64,000 nucleotides of DNA, from positions 186,001-250,000 of the forward strand of contig SDUX01000011.1 in assembly GCA_008729055.1 (NCBI GenBank). Reading direction: 5' to 3'. Made by a program: the position numbers and the translations under genes. The first letter of the stretch is position 1. Each line of letters opens with the position of its first letter. The notes under the pieces were generated by a model. The model was not told the DNA's origin. It saw only the letters and a program-made list of their open reading frames with translations, and made no database searches. This DNA is from Pyropia haitanensis (taxonomy: Eukaryota; Rhodophyta; Bangiophyceae; Bangiales; Bangiaceae). Of this stretch, positions 11,415 through 22,170 are shown piece after piece.

Positions 11415-12193
11415 GCGGCATGGGGGGGGGGGGCCGTGCCGCCCTGTCGGGGCCTGGCGTCCCCGCGGCCGCCCCGTCTGGCGGCGCCGTCAGCAGTGGC
11501 GGGGGTGGCCGGGGAGCAAACAGCGGCGGCGGGGGCGGAGGCGGCGGCGGCGGCGGCATGGGCGGCGCCCCCCCCCCCCCCCCCGGCATGGGCCCCCCCC
11601 CCGGGCGGGGCGGCCGCCGCCCACCGCCGCCCCCCCCGCCGCGGCCGCGCACCTCCCCCCCCCCCCCCCCACCGACGAGCGCCTGGACCTCCTCCTCCGC
11701 TCCTTCATCCACGACTACCTGGCCAAGCGCCGCTTCGCGGCGACCGCCACCGAGCTCCGCCGCGAGGCGGCGGGGCGGGGGCTCCCGCTCCGCCCGCCGC
11801 CCGTCGACAGCGGGCCCGCCGAGGACCCGTTCCTCGCCGAGTGGTTTGGCCACTTTTGGGACGTCTTTGGGCCCCGCGTGACCGACAGCTTTGGGGGGGA
11901 GGCGGGGTTTGGCTACATTGGGGGGGGGGGGCGGCCGCGGCGGCGACCGCCTCGACGGGCGCCGCCACCGCTGCCGCCGGGCCTGGGGGCACCAGGGGGG
12001 CCGCCGCGAGTGGCGGCCCGCACCCGCAGGCGGGGGGGGTGTCTGCGGGCGGTGGGGGTGGCGGCGGGCTCCCGACCGCCGTGGGGGGGGTGCCTCGGTA
12101 TGGGGGTCTGCCCGTGGGGGGCGGCGGCGCTGGTGGCGCCGCCGACGCCCTCGACGCGGTGCTCGGCGGCGGCGGGGGGATGCCCAATGGCGT

Positions 12194-12233
<40 letters not shown>

Positions 12234-12444
12234 ATGGACGCGCTGGGCAGCGGGGACATGCTGCCGCCGCGGCTGGGCGGGCCCGCCACCGCCGCCGCCG
12301 CCGCCGCCGCTGCGGGGCGCGCGCCCGCCACCGCCGCGGCGCTCCACCGGCAGCAGCAGGCGCGGATGCACCACTTCCAGGCACAGCAGGCGGCGCTGCA
12401 GGAGCGCCAGCACCACGGCGTGTCGTCGGCCGCGTCGTCGGCGG

Positions 12445-12475
<31 letters not shown>

Positions 12476-12902
12476 GGCGGCGGCGGGGGGCGGCGGCGGC
12501 GGGCGGCGGGCGTCCCCGCCGCTGCCGCCATCGTCGGGCGGCGGCGGCGGCGGGCACGGCGTGCCGCATCCTCACCACCGGGTCTTTTCGCCGTCGCCGT
12601 CGCCGGGCTCCCGCAAGCGCCCTTCCCCGCCAGGCGAGCTGCTTGACGTGGATGGGCGGTACGGCGGCCCGGGGGTGGGGGGGGGGCGCCCGCCGCCGCC
12701 ACAGTCTGGCGCCTACCCGCCGTCCCCCCAGCCAGGGGGCTACCCGCCCGGGGGGGGGGGCGCCGGCGGCTACCCGCCACTGGGCGGCCCGGCCGGTGGT
12801 GGCGCGGCGGCCGCGTCGCCGCGGCGGCCGGGGGAACCCCCGCCGGGGGGTCACCCCACCACCTCCCGCCCGCCGCTGCATTCGCAGTCCTCTGGTGGTG
12901 GT

Positions 12903-12942
<40 letters not shown>

Positions 12943-13830
12943 GGGGCCACCACCACCCGGGGCACGCGGGGGGCGTGGCGGCCGCCTTCTCGCCGCCGCC
13001 GGCCTACCCGCGGCAGCCACCCCCACCGGCTACGGCGGCGGCGGGCGCCGCTTCCTTGGCGGTTGGCGCGTCCGGCCGCCCCCCCCCCCCTCCGGGCCCC
13101 GACGATCCCACCGCGGCTGCCATCCGCGCGCAGGCGTACGTGGCGCAGGCGCGGGTCCCCCTCCCCGTGGGCGCCCTCCCCGTGGACGTTTCGTCAAAAG
13201 GCGTGGTGTACGTGTACGCCAACTCGTTTTGGATCTACCCGGGCAACCGGCCGCTGCCGTCGCCGCAGTCCCCGGCGGCGGTCGCGACGCTCAACGCGCG
13301 GGCGCTGGCGGCGAAGCAGCTGGCTGACGACTTGTCCGCGGGGCGGCCGGTGGCGGGGTCAGTTAGCAGTGGGGACTTGCGGGGGGGGGCGTCGGCGGGG
13401 GGAGGGCGTCTGGCGGCGGGCCGGCCGGGGCGGGTGCCCTCAGCTCGGGGGGGAGGGGCGGGGACGGGCCTGGCGGCGGTGGCGGGGGTGGCGGCGGCGG
13501 CGGCGGTGGTGGTGGTGGTGGTGGTGGGGGGGGGGGGATGAGGGCGGCGGCGGCGGCGGGGGGCCGCTGAGCCCCGGCGACGGCGTCCCGCCGGGCGGTG
13601 CGGGGGCGGCCGAGCTCGGCAACATCGAGTCGTTTATGGGCGGCAAGTCGGCCTCCATGGCCGCGGTGGCCGCCGCTGCCGCCGCGGCGGCTGCTGCGGG
13701 TGGTGGCCCGGCGGCTGGCGGGATGGGGGCGGGTCCGGGCATTGGCGTCGGCGTTGGTGGGGGCGGCGGCGGCGGTGGTGGCGGCGGCGGCGGCGCGAGC
13801 ACCGTTTCGGGTGACGCGATCGGCGGGGGT

Positions 13831-13869
<39 letters not shown>

Positions 13870-15744
13870 TTTGGCAGCGTCGGTGGTGGTGGTGTTGGTG
13901 GTGGTGGTGGGGGTGGGGGTGGGGGCGCCGACTCGTCTGGCGGCGTGGCGAGCACCGGCGGCGGCAGCGACGCGCCCGGCGGCGGGGCGACCAACAGCGG
14001 CACGTCGACGATGGGTGGCCGTGGCCGCGGGCGGGGCCGCGGCGGCAACCGCGGCCGCGGCGCGGGGCGGGGGCGGGGTGCGAGCACGGGCGGCAAGGAC
14101 TTGCCAGCGTCGATGCGGCGGGGGCGGGGCCCAGCCGCCGCGGCGGCCGCGGCGGCGGCGGCCGCGGCGGCGTCCGCAACGGCGAGTGGCGGTGGGGGCG
14201 GCGGCGGCGGCAAGGGCAGCCCCGCCGACGGGTCGTCCTCGCCAGCGGGGCCGCCGCGGGGTACCCCCGCCGCGTTGGCGGCGGCGCAGCTGGCCGTGTC
14301 GCGGGCCGCGGGCGTTGCGGGCGCCGCCGGGCCGGCCGCGTCGTCGGCGGCCACCGCCGCCGCCGCGGCGGTCGCGGCGGCGGCGGCGAGTGCGGGGCGG
14401 GGCGGCGGGCGGGGGGCGGCGGCAGGGGCGCCCACCACCGCCGTGGGCGCGCTGCTCGACAGCATGTCGTCTAAGCGGGAGCTCTCCCAGCGGCCGGGCG
14501 TCGAGGGTGCCTCTGGCAGTGGCGGCGGCGGTGGCAGCGGCAGCGGCGGCGGCGGCGGTGGGGTGGGCGGCCCGGTGGGCGTTGGCGACGGCGGTGGCCC
14601 CGGCGGCCCGGCTGGCGGCGGCGACGGTGGCATGGCCACCTACGCGCGCCTGCGGGAGGAGATGGCGCGCCACAGTCGGGACCCATCGGCCGCCTTCTAC
14701 GCCGCGCACCACCAGCAGCAGCAGCAGCAGCAGGCGGGGGAGGCGTCGCGACTGGCGCACCAACGCGCCACGGATGCGCAGCAGCTGGCCGCCGCGCTGG
14801 GCGGCGGTGGCGGTGGCGGCAGCGGCGGTGGCGGCGGGGGCGGCAGCGGCGGCGTCGGCGGGTTGCCGCCACCACCACCTCCCCCCCCCCCTCCACCACC
14901 ACCACCCAGCATGGGCCTGTCGGATGCCTACCCCGCGTACGCATCGGCAGGGACGGCGACGGCGGCGGCGATGCGACAACAACAGCACGCTTCCAGGCAA
15001 CACTACATGGGCGCCGGCGCGCCGTCGCCGCCGCAACCGCAGCAGCAGCAACACCACCAGCAGCCGCACCAGCAACAACAGCAGCCGCACCAGCACCACG
15101 AGCAGCAGCAACAGCAACAACAACAGCAGCAACAGCATCAGCAGCTGCTGCAACAACAACAACAACCGCAACCACCACCCCAGCAGCTGCAACCACCACC
15201 GCCACAGCCACCACCCCTCCCTGGCGGGGGCGACGCGAGCGGCGGCGGCGGCGCCACCACCCCCGCGTATACGACAATGGGCCTGCTCGAGATCCTGCAG
15301 ACCACGTCGGGCACCAGCGCCAACCCGCTCGATCACATTGGCCAGGCGATGAGCACGTCGGGCGTGGGCATCCAGCGGGGGGCATCCGCGTCGCCACTAC
15401 CTCCGTCCATGGGCGGCGGCGGCGGAGGCGGCGGCGGCGGCCCGGCCGCCCCCAGCGCCAGCCCCGGCACGGGCAATGGCCATGGCGTTGGCGGCGGCGC
15501 GGGCGGCGGCGGCATGGGCGGCGCCGCCGACGGCGGTGACATGGGCGGCCTCGACGTGGGCGGCCTCGACGGCCCCGGCGGCGTCGACGACGCGATGGCA
15601 AATGTGGACGGCACGGGCGGCGGCGGCGGCGGCGGCGGCGGCGCGTCGGACGACCTGTCGTGCATGAACGGGCTGGGGGATATGCTCTCCCAGTTTGGGG
15701 GGGAGGACCCGTACCCGTCGTGGGAGCACAACCAGGCCATGTAG
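11306..15744 (+). CDS. LUFS/LisH-domain transcriptional co-regulator (SSDP/Flo8/LEUNIG type), frame broken at homopolymers
   Basis: The gene starts at the ATG at 11306 (MASPARLPLYGG) and ends at the TAG at 15744. A LUFS domain is encoded at about 11675-11890. It has the LisH-type helix LLLRSFIHDYLAKRRFAATA and the following FLAEWFGHFWDVF segment, as in LEUNIG, Flo8 and SSDP proteins. The rest is low complexity: poly-Gly, poly-Ala, poly-Pro and poly-Gln (about 15040-15190), with conserved-looking islands near 13190-13260 (VYVYANSFWIYPGNRPLP), 15270-15350 (MGLLEILQTTSGTSANPLDHIGQAM) and the C-terminus. No WD40 repeats are present, so it is closer to SSDP/Flo8 than to LEUNIG. The readable frame changes three times: in a C-rich stretch at 11568-11670, in a G12 run at about 11920-11931 and in a G run at about 13527-13538. 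A nuclear transcriptional adaptor role is inferred from the domain. Confidence 0.75.
11341..11420. repeat. GGC trinucleotide repeat encoding poly-Gly
   Basis: An almost pure (GGC)n array with occasional AGC lies near the start of the LUFS gene. Similar shorter arrays occur at 12196-12232, 12442-12488 and 13838-13868 in the same gene. Confidence 0.85.
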
Positions 15745-16633
15745 GGAGGGAGGTGGGGGACGGCGGCGGGAAAAAGGGAAGGGGAGCATGGGGGATGCCG
15801 TGGGGGCGACGGATCCTCTTTTTTTCTTCTGGCGGTCGTTCCGTCCTGGCCCGGGCGTGCAGCCGCGTTTGCTCCGCGCGCCGTGACCCTCACCATCCGG
15901 CCCAACCCCGCTGAACCCCCCCCCACCCCCTTACCCCCGCTGACGGCGCCGCGACAGGAACGGGACGCGACGCCGAGGTAGATTGGCGGTGCGTATGGTC
16001 GTGTCTTTCCCGGCTGCATCTTGTCAGTCCCCGTTCTTTCGCACTGGCTGTGTCTTTCTTCTGTGCACCGCCGTGGGGCGGGCGCCCCTCCCCGCAACCC
16101 CCCCCCCTCCCCTTCTCCCCGCCCGCGCGTACCCGCCCAGCGCTACACCGCCGCAGCCCCCCGACGAGCCCCCCCCCGCCGCCGGCCCCGCACGCACGCG
16201 GTCGATGGCTGTCGCGTCCATCGAGGACGCGGGGGGGGGACGGCGCGCAGGCCGCCGCCGCGGCCGCCGCCACGCACGCGGCGAATATCTCGCTCAACCC
16301 TCCCACCAGAGCCACCCCTCCCCACACCCATCCCACCCTCTTTCCTTGTCCTGCCGCCGGCGGCGGCGGTGGTGGTCATCACTCCCCCCTGCGGCTTGCT
16401 CAGCGCACCCTCCTCTGCGGCTGGCACAGCCCAGCCCCCCCTGCGGCGTGCCCTGCCCGCCCGCGCCGGCAGCTTGCCCAGCCCGCTCCCCCATGCGGCT
16501 TGCCCAGCTCGCGCTCTCCCCTGCGACTTGTCAACCCTGCCCGCCCCCCCCTCATGCCCCTCCCCGTGCCCGACGCCACCCCTCCCGCCACCCCCCTGCT
16601 GCACCCCCCCCTCGTGGCACCGCCGACGCCCTC
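15745..16633. other. Intergenic between convergent genes
   Basis: This is the 3' flank shared by the LUFS gene and the Dabb gene. It contains Cys/Leu-coding near-repeats at about 16385-16530, where variants of the phrase TGCGGCTTGC-CAGC recur four or five times. No gene is supported. Confidence 0.55.
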
Positions 16634-16990
16634 TCACGCCGTTGTCGGTGCGGCGGTCCAGTCGAGGACCGTCGCCTTGGCCACCACCCCCGCCAGGCTC
16701 TCCACGAACGTCACGTGCGCCGGGTGCACCTTGTACGCCTGGAACGCCGCCGCGTCCGCAAAGCTCATAAAGAAAATGTGGGTGAGGCCATCGTCAAGGC
16801 CTTCGTCATTCACGTTGGTGCCCTCCTCGTACGTGAGCACCAGGGCAGACAGCTCTGACACGAGCACCCGAAAGGCGGCGAGGATGTCAGCGCGGGCGGA
16901 GGCGGACGCGTCCGCCTCAAAGCGAAAGAGGACGATGTGACGGTAGGGCGCCAGAGGGGTGGCCTGCGAGGGGACAGGAGGAGGAGACAT
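16634..16990 (-). CDS. Stress-responsive A/B-barrel (Dabb) domain protein
   Basis: A 118-residue protein consists almost entirely of one Dabb domain, a dimeric ferredoxin-like alpha/beta barrel found in plant stress-responsive proteins and in some cyclases. The opening strand is YRHIVLFRFEADAS. The central strand HIFFMSFADAAAFQAY is followed by the family-typical HPAHVTFVESL and the closing strand KATVLDW. I chose the ATG at 16990 (MSPPPVPSQ) because it leaves a short leader before the first beta strand. The frame stays open upstream to about 17224 and an extended, possibly organelle-targeted form is possible. The coding strand upstream of the ATG is CT-rich. The function in this organism is unknown; Dabb proteins often lack a known substrate. 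Confidence 0.88.
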   Translation of the reverse strand: MSPPPVPSQATPLAPYRHIVLFRFEADASASARADILAAFRVLVSELSALVLTYEEGTNVNDEGLDDGLTHIFFMSFADAAAFQAYKVHPAHVTFVESLAGVVAKATVLDWTAAPTTA

Positions 16991-17709
16991 GGTGCCCTCG
17001 CAATGGTGAAGAGAGGAGCAGCGACGAGAGGCAGAGAGCACCGCGGGGATGCGACGACGACGGGGAACAAGTGGCCAACGATAAAGAGAAGTGCACCGAA
17101 ACGGGAGGCAGCAGAGCGACGATGGGAGCGCGGCAGCGATGGGAGGGAAGACCACACGGTGACTGCCAAAGAGGGCAGGCATGGGATCACGGTGCAGAGC
17201 GTGGCGTGGCGCACTCACCGGCACCGATCAACTGCTATCATCATTGACGGTGATCGGTCGATTCGATCCTCATGTGGCAGACGACTGACATGTAGGAGCA
17301 AACTCCCTCAGAAGTACACCAGCCGCATGTGCTGATTCCCCGATGTATTGTGCATGCCGCGGCCGATGATTGGTCCACAGACCACTTGAATTTGATGCGC
17401 GGCGCCCCAGCGGGGAAGCGCTCCGGCCGCAGGCCCGCGGCCGCAGTGCGGGGGGGGGCGTCTCCACGTCCGCGGCAGCCCGGCGCTGCCGCCCGCGCGG
17501 CCCACGGCGCGATCTTGTTGGGATTCCGCCATTTCCCCCCCCGCGCCCCGTCGCCGTCCCGCCGCCGCCGCCGCCGCCGCCGCGGCGGTGCTGACAATCC
17601 AGCGTCCGCCGGCCGCCTGACGTGTCGCCCGCCGGCCGCGGCCGCGGCAGCGGCCGCGGCCGCACCCGCCGGCCGCACTGCACTGGGCCGGTACAACCGC
17701 CAGCGAACC

Positions 17710-17731
17710 CGCGCGCGCGCGCGCGCGCGCG
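17710..17731. repeat. (CG)11 alternating tract
   Basis: Eleven uninterrupted CG dinucleotides form a potential Z-DNA-forming stretch about 400 bp upstream of the start at 18148. Confidence 0.9.
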
Positions 17732-17979
17732 GGTGCGGCAGAGGTTGGGGCGGGGGGGAGGCCGGCGGAAGGTCGTCCCCGCATTCCCCATGCGGCCACT
17801 CGCGCCGCCGCGGCGCGGTCGTTGCCGCCGCCGTCACTGCCGCCGCGGCTGTACGCACCCGTCCGCCGGAGGGTGGCGGCGGTGAGCCCGCGGGCCGCAC
17901 CGCCGGTGCGGCCGTCGCCAAGCCCCCGTCTGCAACACCCGCTGCGCTTGGCGGGCGCCGTCGTCGCCGTCGGGCGGCT

Positions 17980-18049
17980 TTCTGTCCCCCCCCCCTTCCC
18001 CCCTCCCCTTTCCCCCCCCTCGTCTTTCCCTTGCTCCTCCTCTTCCCAT
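17980..18049 (+). promoter_or_regulatory. CT-rich tract upstream of start
   Basis: An almost pure C/T run lies about 100 bp before the ATG at 18148. Comparable tracts precede several other genes in this window, suggesting a core-promoter or 5'-leader element similar to the plant Y patch. Function is inferred. Confidence 0.4.
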
Positions 18050-18147
18050 CGAGCGTGGACGTGTCGGTGGAGTGCGGTGCGTGTGGGTGTGGGGGTGGGG
18101 CGTGAGTGGGTGGGCGTGGGGGGTGCCCGCGGCCGCGCGTGCACACG

Positions 18148-19740
18148 ATGGGCGCCGCCGTTAGCTGCCTCCGCCGCCCCGGTGCGACCTCCCCCACCGC
18201 CGGGGACGGGCGGCCAGAGGCGCGGAGCCGGCCGCCACGGGCGCGGTCAGGCTCGGTCGGCGACGCGGACGGCGGCGACGCCGCCGCCACCCCCGCCGAT
18301 GGCCGGCGGTTGAGCAGTGACGCGCCACCTGTGGCGGCTGCCGCCACGGCGGCCGACGCCGCCGGCGGAGCGGCGGCCGCGGCGGGGAATGCGGATGAGG
18401 GCTCGACGGGGCCGTCGGGCGGCGGCGGGGACCCCGCGGCGGTGGCGGCGACGCCGACGCCGGTGGTGAGGAGCGGCTCGTCGTCGGCGGCGGCGGCGGC
18501 GGCGGCGGCGGGGGACACGCCGGTGCCCGCAGCGGGGCAGCCGGGCGTGGTGACGGCGGGCGCGGACGGGGGTGTGCCATTGGCGGCAGAGGGGGGGGGG
18601 ACTCCCGCCGATGCGGCCGAGCCGCCGGCCGCGGGCGACGACACCGGCGGCGTGCCCGCCGCTGCCGATGAGACGACCGCGCCGGCGTCGGACGTGACGG
18701 CCGCGTCGGTTGGCAGCGGCGGGGATGACGGGGCGTCGCTGGCGGCGTCGCCTACGAAGGACCCCTCGCAAGCGGGGGAGGGTGGCGGCGTGGTCGGCAC
18801 CGACGGTGGTGGCGTGGCTGTCACCGACGCCGCCACCACCGCCGCCGCCGCCGGTACCGGCGCTGCGGGGGCGGACGCGGCCGCCCCAGACAGTGCCGAG
18901 GCGGACATGGCTCGCAAGTTGTCGCTCTTGTCAGAGTCCCAGGGCGGCGCCGGTGCCGGCGCCGGCGGCGGCAGTGGCACGTCGCCATCCACCACCCCCC
19001 TCGTGGTGGATGCGACCGGGACGGCGACGGCGGGGACTGGTGGTGCTGGTGCCGACGGTGGGGTGGACGAGTCGCTGTTGCGGGCCCTATCGAGCGGCGG
19101 TGTGCTCTCCGCCGCCGCCGAGTGGGACACACCCGCCGCGTCTGCTGGCGGCGACGCGGCAGCGCCCGCCCCCGTCTCGCGGGAGGGGTCGGCGCCCAAG
19201 TTTGTGGTGGTGGCGCCGGGCCTGAAGCTCGCGCACGCCATCCCCACCGAGGCCGAGACGGCCGACGGCGGCGACGGCCCGGGGGGCCCCTCCACGCCCG
19301 TTAGCCCCCGGTACGTGGAGCGGCGACCGAGCATGCCGCCGCTCGTCGCACTGGGTGGCGGCAGCGGCCGTGACGCGGCGGCCGCGCCGGGCGGTCCCGA
19401 CGGGGAGCCCGACGAGGACCTGTCGCGGCTTCGGCACACGCCCTCGACGGTCAAGCGGCTGGCCGGGGAGTACGAGCAGCGCGACCAGTTTGCGGCCGAG
19501 GAACGCGAGTACATTGAGGCGACGTGGCGGAGCCTCAAGGAGGGGCCCCGCACCGAAGCCGCCGAGGCGGTCGCCGCGGACATTGCCGCGGCGGTCGCGG
19601 CGGCAAACGAGGAGGATAGCAGCGGCGCGGAGGGCGGTGGCGCCGGCGGGCGGGACCCGGCGATGGAAAAGGAGCCGTCGTTTGCGATGAAGGCGGCGAT
19701 TGTGGCGGTGGCGAGCGGCGCCAAGCTCTCTGGCATGTGA
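18148..19740 (+). CDS. Ala/Gly-rich acidic protein with N-myristoylation/palmitoylation signal, unknown function
   Basis: The single-exon frame encodes 530 residues. It begins MGAAVSCLRR: Gly2 with Ser6 fits the N-myristoyltransferase consensus and Cys7 could be palmitoylated, so membrane association is predicted. Residues to about 400 are Ala/Gly/Asp/Thr-rich and probably disordered, with scattered RxxS-type sites. The C-terminal 150 residues are more ordered in character: LKLAHAIPTEAE, YVERRPSMPPLV, then a charged helix with TPSTVKRLAGEYEQRDQF and EYIEATWRSLKEGP. I recognise no family. The frame continues upstream to 18106, but the ATG at 18148 alone places Gly at position 2. A 907-codon antisense frame covers the same DNA; I preferred the plus strand because of the structured C-terminus and the upstream CT-rich tract. 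Confidence 0.6.
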   Translation: MGAAVSCLRRPGATSPTAGDGRPEARSRPPRARSGSVGDADGGDAAATPADGRRLSSDAPPVAAAATAADAAGGAAAAAGNADEGSTGPSGGGGDPAAVAATPTPVVRSGSSSAAAAAAAAGDTPVPAAGQPGVVTAGADGGVPLAAEGGGTPADAAEPPAAGDDTGGVPAAADETTAPASDVTAASVGSGGDDGASLAASPTKDPSQAGEGGGVVGTDGGGVAVTDAATTAAAAGTGAAGADAAAPDSAEADMARKLSLLSESQGGAGAGAGGGSGTSPSTTPLVVDATGTATAGTGGAGADGGVDESLLRALSSGGVLSAAAEWDTPAASAGGDAAAPAPVSREGSAPKFVVVAPGLKLAHAIPTEAETADGGDGPGGPSTPVSPRYVERRPSMPPLVALGGGSGRDAAAAPGGPDGEPDEDLSRLRHTPSTVKRLAGEYEQRDQFAAEEREYIEATWRSLKEGPRTEAAEAVAADIAAAVAAANEEDSSGAEGGGAGGRDPAMEKEPSFAMKAAIVAVASGAKLSGM

Positions 19741-20167
19741 GGAGCAGAAGGGGGGGGGGGGGGGCGGGGGGGCGGGCGACGGCAGGTGGTGGCGAGCATC
19801 ATGAAGCCGGGCGATTGTGGCGGTGGCGAGCGGCGCCACGCTGTCACCCCACGTGAAGAGGGGGGGTGGGGCGCGGGCGATGGCAAGCGGCGCCAGCAGC
19901 CGCAGCAACGGCAGCTGCGGCAATGGCAACAGCGACGGTACACCACAGTCTGATGCTTCCCCATAAACGGTAGTGGGCGAGCCTAGTTTTTTGTACGCGC
20001 GTGGGTTGTGCGCCGATGCATGCCGCGGCGAGCAAGCGGTGTCCACTCGGAGGACGGATCTCCCGCAGCCGCACCTCCTCGTCCGCATGCCCACACCCTC
20101 CGACCATGCCACACCGTGACGATACCTCCCCACCCCCACCCCCCACCCCGCCACTCTTCCCGGCGCG
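19741..20167. other. Intergenic with duplicated 3' coding fragment
   Basis: This is the 3' flank between two convergent genes. Positions 19811-19842 repeat 19696-19727, the last codons of the upstream gene, with one mismatch. A G12 run lies at about 19750. Confidence 0.6.
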
Positions 20168-21487
20168 TCACCCCTCCTCCCCCGCCGTCGTCGCGGCGGC
20201 GGGCAGCAGCCCCCGCACCTTGACCTCCCCCCGGCGGGGCACCACCGCCGCCTCGAGCAGCCCCGCCGGCGGGTCCACCTCCACCACCCGCCGCGCCACG
20301 TCCACCACCGGCACAATCGGCCGCACAAACGGGATGAGCACCCGCGTCGCGGCGGCCCAGTCCCACGCCGTCACCCCGCCGCCGCCGGGCGCGTCGGCGG
20401 CGGTAAAGTCGCCGAGCGCCACCTCCAGCACGTCCCCGCCGAGGACGGCGGTCGACTCCTCCGTCGCGCCCGCCGCCAGCTGGTCCCGCGTCATCACCGC
20501 CGCGATGCGCCCAATGACGGGCAGGGGGGCAGGCGGGTGCGGCTCCGCTGCCGCTGCAACGTCACCTGCGCTGCCAGCGTCCTCGGCGAGGGGTTGGCCC
20601 GGCGCGGGCGCAGCACCCCCGCCAGACGACGGCGTAGGGTCCTCCCCCCCCCCCTCCCCACCCCCCCCCCATCGCCTTCCCCCGGCGGCCGCAGCAGCAC
20701 GTCCATGCCGACGAGGTCCTGGATGAGAAACTCGCCCGCCCCCATCCGCGGCCGCTCACTCGCGCGCACGTACAGGCGCGCGCCCACCAGCCGCGCCACC
20801 TCCTCCCTGCTCGTACAGCAGTCGAGCCCCACCACCCACACCCCCGCCTGCGACGCCTTGCGCGACACGGTCACCCCCACGGGGCGCGGGTAGAGGCGGC
20901 CAGGCAACAGCAGGAACCGCTGCGGCGGCGGGTGCCGCGGCTTGGCCACCGCCGCCGGCGGGGGCGGCGGCGGCGCCGCCGCCGCCGCCGCCGACAGGTC
21001 GTCCGCCTGCCCACGGTGGCGGCGGCCTTGCCGCCGCGGCAGTGGCGTGTCGGGCGCGAGGCGCTGGCGCGCCCAGTCGGTGGCGGCGCGGAGCTTGAGC
21101 TCCCCGCGCACCCCGTGGGCGCCCGTGATGCGACCGATTTCGGAAAAGGCGAGCGCCTCGGGCGTATACGCGCCGCTGCCGGGGGGGGATGGGGGGGGGG
21201 GGGTGTCCCGCGCCCCACCACCGCCGCGGCCGCCGCCGCCGCCGCCGCCGCGTCTCATCGACAGCGGCGGCGGCGGTGGCGGCCGCCGCCGTCGCGGTGG
21301 GCAGGGCGGCCGGCCGTGCGGGGGGGGGGGGCGGGCGCCACCGCTGCCGGACGGACGTACTCCCCAGCAGGGGACGACGAGGAGGGGGTGGCGGCCGCCG
21401 CTGTTGTGCGGGGGGGGAGGCAGCGGGAGATGAGGGGTAGGGGGGGGGGGCAAAGGCAGTTACCGAGACGGGATGGGGAGGTGTCAT
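20168..21487 (-). CDS. RimM-like 16S rRNA processing factor, probably plastid, frame broken at homopolymers
   Basis: RimM binds ribosomal protein S19 and helps mature the 30S head; eukaryotic copies act in plastids. The N-terminal domain is visible at about 21155-21050 (IGRITGAHGVRGELKL). The central part reads YPRPVGVTVSRKASQ and EVARLVGARLYVRASE. The PRC-barrel half begins EFLIQDLVGMDVLL at about 20735, and after a frame change continues VIGRIAAVMTRDQL, VLGGDVLEVAL and ATRVLIPFVRPIVPVVDVA, ending at 20168. The change falls in the C/G homopolymers at 20643-20671. A second change is needed at the G runs near 21181-21201 if the start is the ATG at 21487, whose first residues look like a transit peptide. 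A start at 21258 avoids that change but gives a poly-Gly leader. The protein is longer than bacterial RimM because of Ala/Gly/Pro linkers. Confidence 0.82.
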
Positions 21488-22170
21488 GGCGGCAACGGTC
21501 ACCAGCCGCACCGCCCCTCCCTGTACGAGGCAAGGAAGGAGGAGAGAGCTCTCGCCGGCGGGGGGGCGGCCGCTGCCGGGGGGAGGGAGGGTGGCGGCCG
21601 CAGAGCAGTCGTAGCCGGAGGACGTCGTCGTAGCGGACGCAGTCGGCATGTTCGGGGCAAGGCCCGTACCGTAGTAGTGTACCGACCGCCTTGAGCTCGG
21701 CGACCACGTGTCGATATGCCGCGTCGGTCGTCGCCGTTTCGTGGGTCGACGGACATTCGCGACACGTGGGCGTTGAGACCCCGTCAACGCCCCGCCTCGT
21801 CGTGGTCCAGCTGCAGCCCTTCCTTTGCCGTGACCAACTCCCATCGCCACCCGAGTCTCCCACCCACGCCACCCCCCACCTTGGTCTGCTCTCCCGCCGC
21901 CCGTCCCTGCCTGGGTCCCGCTTCTCCCGGCTCCCCTTTCCCCCCCCCCGCCTCCTGAGCGACAGCGCACATCTCTGCCCCACGCGCAGCTCTGCGCAGC
22001 GCCCGCCGTCCAGCGCATCCCCCGCGTCGCCGCCGCCCGCGTGCGGCCGGTGCCGAGGACGCCCGGCGGCAGCGGCGAGCGCGGCCGGCGCCCCTCTTCC
22101 GGTCCCCCCCCTTTCGCCTCCTCCTCCTCCCCCTCCCTCCCCCTTCTTTCCCTCGCCCACCTCACACCTC
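21488..22170. other. Divergent promoter region, RimM-like/ENY2
   Basis: A 0.7-kb stretch separates two divergent starts. It is purine-rich near the RimM side and pyrimidine-rich near the ENY2 side, so each strand carries a CT-rich tract upstream of its own gene. No other gene is supported. Confidence 0.5.
22091..22158 (+). promoter_or_regulatory. CT-rich tract upstream of ENY2 start
   Basis: A nearly uninterrupted pyrimidine tract ends about 12 bases before the ENY2 ATG at 22171. It probably lies in the 5' leader or core promoter. Confidence 0.4.

Larger units (their letters stand above)
16991..18147. other. Intergenic, divergent promoter region
   Basis: The stretch separates the divergent Dabb and Ala/Gly-rich genes. 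It includes an AT-richer part at 17210-17380, an alternating CG tract and a long pyrimidine tract before the rightward start. No gene is supported. Confidence 0.5.

Noticed and set aside
10903..13026. 707-codon minus-strand frame over the LUFS gene
   Set aside because: It is a mirror of GGC/CCG triplet runs and has no non-repetitive islands.
13363..15336. 657-codon minus-strand frame over the LUFS gene
   Set aside because: Poly-Leu and Arg/Ala translation arises from antisense CAG and GGC runs.
17241..19964. 907-codon minus-strand frame opposite the Ala/Gly-rich gene
   Set aside because: Its translation is Ser/Pro/Ala monotone throughout. The plus strand has a lipidation motif, an upstream CT-rich tract and a structured charged C-terminus.
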